Part shown: one piece after another, positions 60,733 through 64,000 of the stretch
How the letters are laid out: every line of letters starts with the position of its first letter
Position numbering within the stretch: position 1 is the first letter of the stretch
Assembly: GCA_964500205.1 (NCBI GenBank)
Contig: CAZCNS010000007.1
Span: 189,103-253,102, forward strand
DNA: 64,000 nucleotides
Reading direction: 5' to 3'
DNA from: UBA10329 sp964500205
Lineage (GTDB): Bacteria > Bacteroidota > Bacteroidia > UBA10329
Notes under the pieces: generated by a model
What the model saw: the letters and a program-made list of their open reading frames with translations, nothing else
Database searches by the model: none
What the model was told of the DNA's origin: nothing
Made by a program: the position numbers and the translations under genes

Positions 60733-61211
60733 AGCAGTTCTCTGACAGTGTGAATGATGTCGGTGTTGGAGGGTAAAAGGATGCCCCGCACACCAGCAGC
60801 TGTTGCTGCCACGATGTCCCGATCGCTGTCCCCTATCAGGAAAGATGCGGCTGTATCGATGCCGAAGCGGGCCATGGCTTTCTGCAACATCAACGGTGAT
60901 GGTTTGCGGCAAAGGCATTTTCCAAGGTCCGGATGATGCGGACAGTAGTAGCCATCAGTAATGAACGCACCGCGCTGCCGAAGCATGGAATCGAGCTGCT
61001 GCTGCATGGCATGCACATCTTCCAAAGTGTAAAGTCCTTTGGCTACACCACCCTGATTGCTGACAATGATGAGCAGGAATCCGGCATTGTTTGCCAGTGT
61101 CAGTGCGTCAATGACCGTGGGCAGTATCTCGAATTCGTCCACGGACGTGACGTACCGACCCAGCTCGCGGTTGAGGATGCCGTCCCGGTCAAGAAAAAGT
61201 GCCCTGTTCAT
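60729..61211 (-). CDS. gmhB: HAD phosphatase, GmhB-like heptose-bisphosphate phosphatase
   Basis: A 160-residue HAD enzyme. LFLDRDGILNRE (nucleophile Asp), IIVSNQGGVAKG, the zinc loop CPHHPDLGKCLCRKP and LIGDSDRDIVAA are typical of the GmhB/histidinol-phosphatase group. It would dephosphorylate D-glycero-manno-heptose 1,7-bisphosphate for LPS core or nucleotide-heptose synthesis. Between the DUF218 gene and the aminotransferase in one operon. Confidence 0.87.
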   Translation of the reverse strand: MNRALFLDRDGILNRELGRYVTSVDEFEILPTVIDALTLANNAGFLLIIVSNQGGVAKGLYTLEDVHAMQQQLDSMLRQRGAFITDGYYCPHHPDLGKCLCRKPSPLMLQKAMARFGIDTAASFLIGDSDRDIVAATAAGVRGILLPSNTDIIHTVRELL

Positions 61212-61217
61212 TTGTGC

Positions 61218-61982
61218 TTAACAATAACCCCTTACTCTGTAGCTGATGAACCCGAACCATTCGTGGATCAGCTGCTGCCACTTGCCGAAGTTGTGGATGT
61301 TGGGTGCGAGGAGGTAGTCCAATTCCCACCTTCGCTTGCCCACTTTTTTTTGAACGGAGTATGGCTGAACATCAATGCCTTGCCGTTTGAAACACGTCAC
61401 TGCCCTGCGCATGTGCGTGGCCGATGTCAACAGCATGTAGCGGCCTTCGCCCAGCGAGTCGAGGATGGGTGCACTGAACAGGGCGTTCTGATAGGTATTG
61501 AGACTCTGGTTTTCCATGATGATGTGCTCCTCCGGCACACCTGAGAGCAGCAGCAGTCGTTTCATCATGTCGGCCTCGCGTGTCTCCGGTTCAAGGAAGT
61601 TGGCTGCACCGCCCACCACCATGATGCGCTGCACGTGGCCCCTGCGATAAGGTTCGAGCACTTGCACATAGCGGTCTGCACCGCAGCCGTAGTTCACGCG
61701 ATCCACGTCTTTATCATAGGCCAGTCCTCCTCCGAGCACGATGGCTGTCCTGATGCTGGGGTCGATCTCGTGAAACTGCGTGATCTCTGACTCCCACCAT
61801 CGCAGGCATTCATCCACAATGAAAGAGTTGCTGAAGAAAAGCAGCAAGGCAAGGGACGTCATCACCAGCCGCCTGCTGTGGTAGGGATTGGCGGTGAACC
61901 ACGCCCACGCAAGCATTATCAGCACCCAGGTGAAGGGTTGCAGCAGGAACTCCAGCCGTTTGATGAGGAAGAAGATGGACAC
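61218..61982 (-). CDS. DUF218 (YdcF/ElyC/SanA-like) envelope protein
   Basis: About 254 residues: two N-terminal membrane segments (FTWVLIMLAWAWFTANPY and LVMTSLALLLFFSNSFIV) and a DUF218 domain (TAIVLGGGLAYDKDVDRVNY, GHVQRIMVVGGAANFLEPET, ENQSLNTYQNALFSAPIL, LLTSATHMRRAVTCFKRQGI). E. coli ElyC and SanA relatives affect envelope polysaccharide and barrier function. GTG 61982 gives a clean N-terminus; longer starts would pass through repeat sequence. Confidence 0.83.
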   Translation of the reverse strand: MSIFFLIKRLEFLLQPFTWVLIMLAWAWFTANPYHSRRLVMTSLALLLFFSNSFIVDECLRWWESEITQFHEIDPSIRTAIVLGGGLAYDKDVDRVNYGCGADRYVQVLEPYRRGHVQRIMVVGGAANFLEPETREADMMKRLLLLSGVPEEHIIMENQSLNTYQNALFSAPILDSLGEGRYMLLTSATHMRRAVTCFKRQGIDVQPYSVQKKVGKRRWELDYLLAPNIHNFGKWQQLIHEWFGFISYRVRGYC

Positions 61983-61997
61983 GATGGGCAAAGATGC

Positions 61998-62095
61998 ACC
62001 ATGTGAAATGGAAAATGGAAGATTGAAAATGGCCGGATGGGGTGAATCGTTGCAAGCGAAAATGATTTTCAATTTTCCCACAACCATTTTCCGCA
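61998..62095. repeat. ATGGAAA-type repeat upstream of the DUF218 gene
   Basis: GAAATGGAAAATGGAAGATT and an inverse-oriented ATTTTCAATTTTCC/CCATTTTCC stretch fill the spacer of the divergent pair. The same family lies at 1997-2018. Confidence 0.55.
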
Positions 62096-62105
62096 ATTTG
62101 CAGCC

Positions 62106-63395
62106 ATGGAATGGAAGAACTGGGCGGGCAACATCCGCTTCACCCCGAGCAGCATTGCGCAGCCAAATAGCACTGAGGAGGTGGCCCAATTGCTACGTAA
62201 TGCCACGACTGAAGGCAAGACAGTGCGTTGCATCGGCACAGGGCATTCTTGGAGCGCATTGGCAGAGACGCGTGACATTCTGGTGAACACCGACAAGCTT
62301 AACCGCATCATCAGCACGGATGTTGCCACAGGACAAGTGGTCGTAGAAGCTGGAGCAAAACTGAAAGACCTCAATGTGCAACTCTGGGAGCGCGGCCTTG
62401 CGTTCTCCAACCTCGGCAGCGTTGCAGAGCAGAGTCTTGCAGGCGCGGTGAGCACCGCCACGCACGGCAGCGGCATCAACCACCGGATTCTTGCTTCGCA
62501 GATACAGCGGTTCACCCTCGTGCGGCCCGATGGCGAGGTGCAGGTCATTGATTCTGAGAAAGACAAAGAGTTGTTCAACACGGCCATCATTTCGCTCGGT
62601 GCGCTGGGCATCATCACCGAGATGACCTTGAAAGTCGTGCCGCGCTACCAGCTGCACGAACGGTCTGGACTGATGGATTTCGATGAAGTGTGCGACAACG
62701 TGCTGGAATGGATTCAACGGCACGACCATTTGAAGATGTGGTGGTTTCCGCACACGGACCGCATGATGGTCTATCGCTACGACCGCACACAGGAACCCGT
62801 GAACGATTCATGGTTCAGGCAGAAGCTGATGGACGAATGGGTCTCGGTGACCGGTTATCGGCTTATGCTTTGGTGGGCTAACCGCAAACCTGAGCGCAGG
62901 AAATGGGTGAACCGCCAGATCGTGGGCCGCATGCTGCCAGATGTGGACCGCATCGAGCGCAGCTATAAGGTCTTCAATGTGCCTGAGCCGCCTATCCATA
63001 GTGAAACGGAGTGGGCGTTTGACATCGCCCTCGCCCCTGATCTGCTCCGCGAATACCGCGATATGGTGAATGCTAACGGCCATCTCATCAACTTCATTCA
63101 GGAGATACGTTTCGTGAAGGGCGATGAATATGCGCTCAGCCCTTGCTGCGGTCGCGATTCGGTCTATGTCGGTGCCTACAACGCGGACAACCGTGGCTGG
63201 GATGAGTTGCTGTCAGACTTCGAGCAATTGGCCGTTAAGCATCATGGCCGACCGCATTGGGGAAAGGAGTTCAACGTTGGTTCGGACTATCTCAGTAGCG
63301 TGTATCCGAAGTGGGAGGAGTTCCGCACCCTCCGCGATTTACTCGACCCGGAAAGACGGATGACAAACGGGATGATGGAGCGGCTGTTCGGGTGA
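62106..63395 (+). CDS. FAD-linked sugar-lactone oxidase (ALO/GULO type)
   Basis: A 429-residue flavoprotein. The N-terminal VAO/PCMH FAD domain has KTVRCIGTGHSWSALAETRD and TATHGSGINHR; the C-terminal ALO domain ends with GRPHWGKEFNVGSDYLSSVY and a DPERRMTNGMMERLF tail, HWGK being the family signature. Relatives are D-arabinono-1,4-lactone and L-gulono-1,4-lactone oxidases or alditol oxidases. The histidine in TATHGSG may carry FAD covalently in some relatives. The substrate cannot be set from sequence. Confidence 0.9.
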   Translation: MEWKNWAGNIRFTPSSIAQPNSTEEVAQLLRNATTEGKTVRCIGTGHSWSALAETRDILVNTDKLNRIISTDVATGQVVVEAGAKLKDLNVQLWERGLAFSNLGSVAEQSLAGAVSTATHGSGINHRILASQIQRFTLVRPDGEVQVIDSEKDKELFNTAIISLGALGIITEMTLKVVPRYQLHERSGLMDFDEVCDNVLEWIQRHDHLKMWWFPHTDRMMVYRYDRTQEPVNDSWFRQKLMDEWVSVTGYRLMLWWANRKPERRKWVNRQIVGRMLPDVDRIERSYKVFNVPEPPIHSETEWAFDIALAPDLLREYRDMVNANGHLINFIQEIRFVKGDEYALSPCCGRDSVYVGAYNADNRGWDELLSDFEQLAVKHHGRPHWGKEFNVGSDYLSSVYPKWEEFRTLRDLLDPERRMTNGMMERLFG

Positions 63396-63438
63396 GCGGA
63401 CACCGAAGGCTTAACTTCGCCCGCCTGAATCAAGAATC

Positions 63439-64000
63439 ATGCAAGAAGCCACGCCTTACGTCCCCCAGAACAAGATCCGAATCGTCACAGCAGCCAGTCT
63501 TTTTGACGGGCACGATGCGGCCATCAACATCATGCGCAGGATCATCCAGAGCACTGGTGTGGAGGTGATCCACTTGGGCCACGACCGCAGCGTGGAGGAG
63601 GTGGTGAACTGCGCCATTCAGGAGGATGCCCACGCCATTGCCATGACGAGTTACCAGGGCGGACACACCGAGTATTTCAAGTACATGCACGACCTGCTAA
63701 AGGAGAGGGGTGCGGGCCACATCAAGATATTCGGTGGTGGTGGCGGCACCATTCTCCCTGAGGAGATCAAGGAATTGCAAGGTTATGGCATCACCCGCAT
63801 CTATCACCCAGACGATGGTCGGGCGATGGGATTGCAGGGGATGATCAATGATATGGTGGCGCAGTGCGATTTTGCTTTGGGCACCGATGCCACGGTCAAT
63901 GTGAAGCAACTGGCATCGAAGGATTGGCCATCCATCGCGCGGCTCATTTCTGTGGCGGAGAACAGCCCAGAGCTGAGTGGCAAGGCACTGGAAAAGGTGC
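63439..64000 (+). CDS. icmF: Fused isobutyryl-CoA mutase, N-terminal part (3' end outside window)
   Basis: The frame stays open to the window end (187 residues seen). The cobalamin-binding domain is recognisable: RIVTAASLFDGHDAAINIMR (base-off His in DGHDAA), HLGHDRSVEEVVNCAIQED, AIAMTSYQGGHTEYFKYMHD and KIFGGGGGTILPEEIKEL with ITRIYHPDDGRAMGLQG. In IcmF this is followed by a G-protein chaperone domain and the mutase substrate domain, which lie outside. It would interconvert isobutyryl-CoA and butyryl-CoA, or related acyl-CoAs, in branched-chain acid metabolism. Confidence 0.9.
   Translation, partial: MQEATPYVPQNKIRIVTAASLFDGHDAAINIMRRIIQSTGVEVIHLGHDRSVEEVVNCAIQEDAHAIAMTSYQGGHTEYFKYMHDLLKERGAGHIKIFGGGGGTILPEEIKELQGYGITRIYHPDDGRAMGLQGMINDMVAQCDFALGTDATVNVKQLASKDWPSIARLISVAENSPELSGKALEKV

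Overview
The window is one stretch of a Bacteroidota chromosome, most likely a Flavobacteriales-type gliding or environmental bacterium with GC in the mid-50s by eye. Evidence: the gliding lipoprotein gene gldB next to gldC; five large secreted proteins ending in type IX secretion (T9SS) sorting domains; TonB receptors with carboxypeptidase-regulatory-like N-domains; a fused isobutyryl-CoA mutase start; a FjTAL-like ammonia-lyase; and many promoters of the Bacteroidota -33 TTG / -7 TAnnTTTG type. I see no rRNA, tRNA, insertion sequence, phage or CRISPR array.

Layout. 1-11.7 kb: 3' end of homoserine dehydrogenase, a secreted protein, a decayed methyltransferase tail, prolyl oligopeptidase, a TonB receptor, a LamG-like protein, a PIF1-like helicase, glutaryl-CoA dehydrogenase and a DciA-like protein. 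11.7-21.5 kb: a heme-uptake locus made of an atypical LuxR-type response regulator and a tightly overlapping operon (T9SS-exported HmuY, HmuT, HmuU, HmuV, HmuS, a small protein, HmuR-like receptor, a second HmuY as lipoprotein). 21.5-26.5 kb: a putative zinc-starvation locus with duplicated TGCAACA-N-TGTTGCA operators, DUF1826, two small ORFs, a COG0523/CobW GTPase, a His-rich lipoprotein, a DUF4625-like lipoprotein, a Fur-family regulator and a START protein. 26.5-41.3 kb: OmpA lipoprotein, Spy-like protein, giant T9SS protein, nadE, a beta-barrel protein, gldB, gldC, a type B T9SS protein, engB and another T9SS protein. 41.3-51 kb: LysR/SbtA-like bicarbonate transporter pair, a MazEF-like toxin-antitoxin, ligA, ridA, a T9SS subtilase, a monooxygenase-fold protein, a fatty acid hydroxylase and Dps. 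51-59.2 kb: a compact flexirubin/aryl-polyene-type set (ACP, ketosynthase, ketoreductase, tyrosine ammonia-lyase, divergent MMPL-acyltransferase-methyltransferase fusion). 59.2-64 kb: AlgH/YqgE, a PabC-like aminotransferase, GmhB-like phosphatase, DUF218 protein, a lactone oxidase and the 5' end of icmF.

The two most unusual signals are regulatory and structural. (1) The heme locus carries two classes of candidate operator at both the regulator and the operon promoter with matching geometry, and the adjacent zinc locus carries paired palindromes with matching spacing at two promoters. (2) Many different families of degenerate short-period repeats (GGGACGA, TTTCATC, ACGAATT, ATGGAAA, CGCAAAG, GAACAGCAAACA and others) sit between genes and also inside genes in frame: in nadE, twice in the MMPL fusion, and at the lipoprotein signal of the second HmuY. 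A decayed paralogous methyltransferase tail near 2 kb carries a different repeat family at the same protein position as the intact copy near 58.9 kb.
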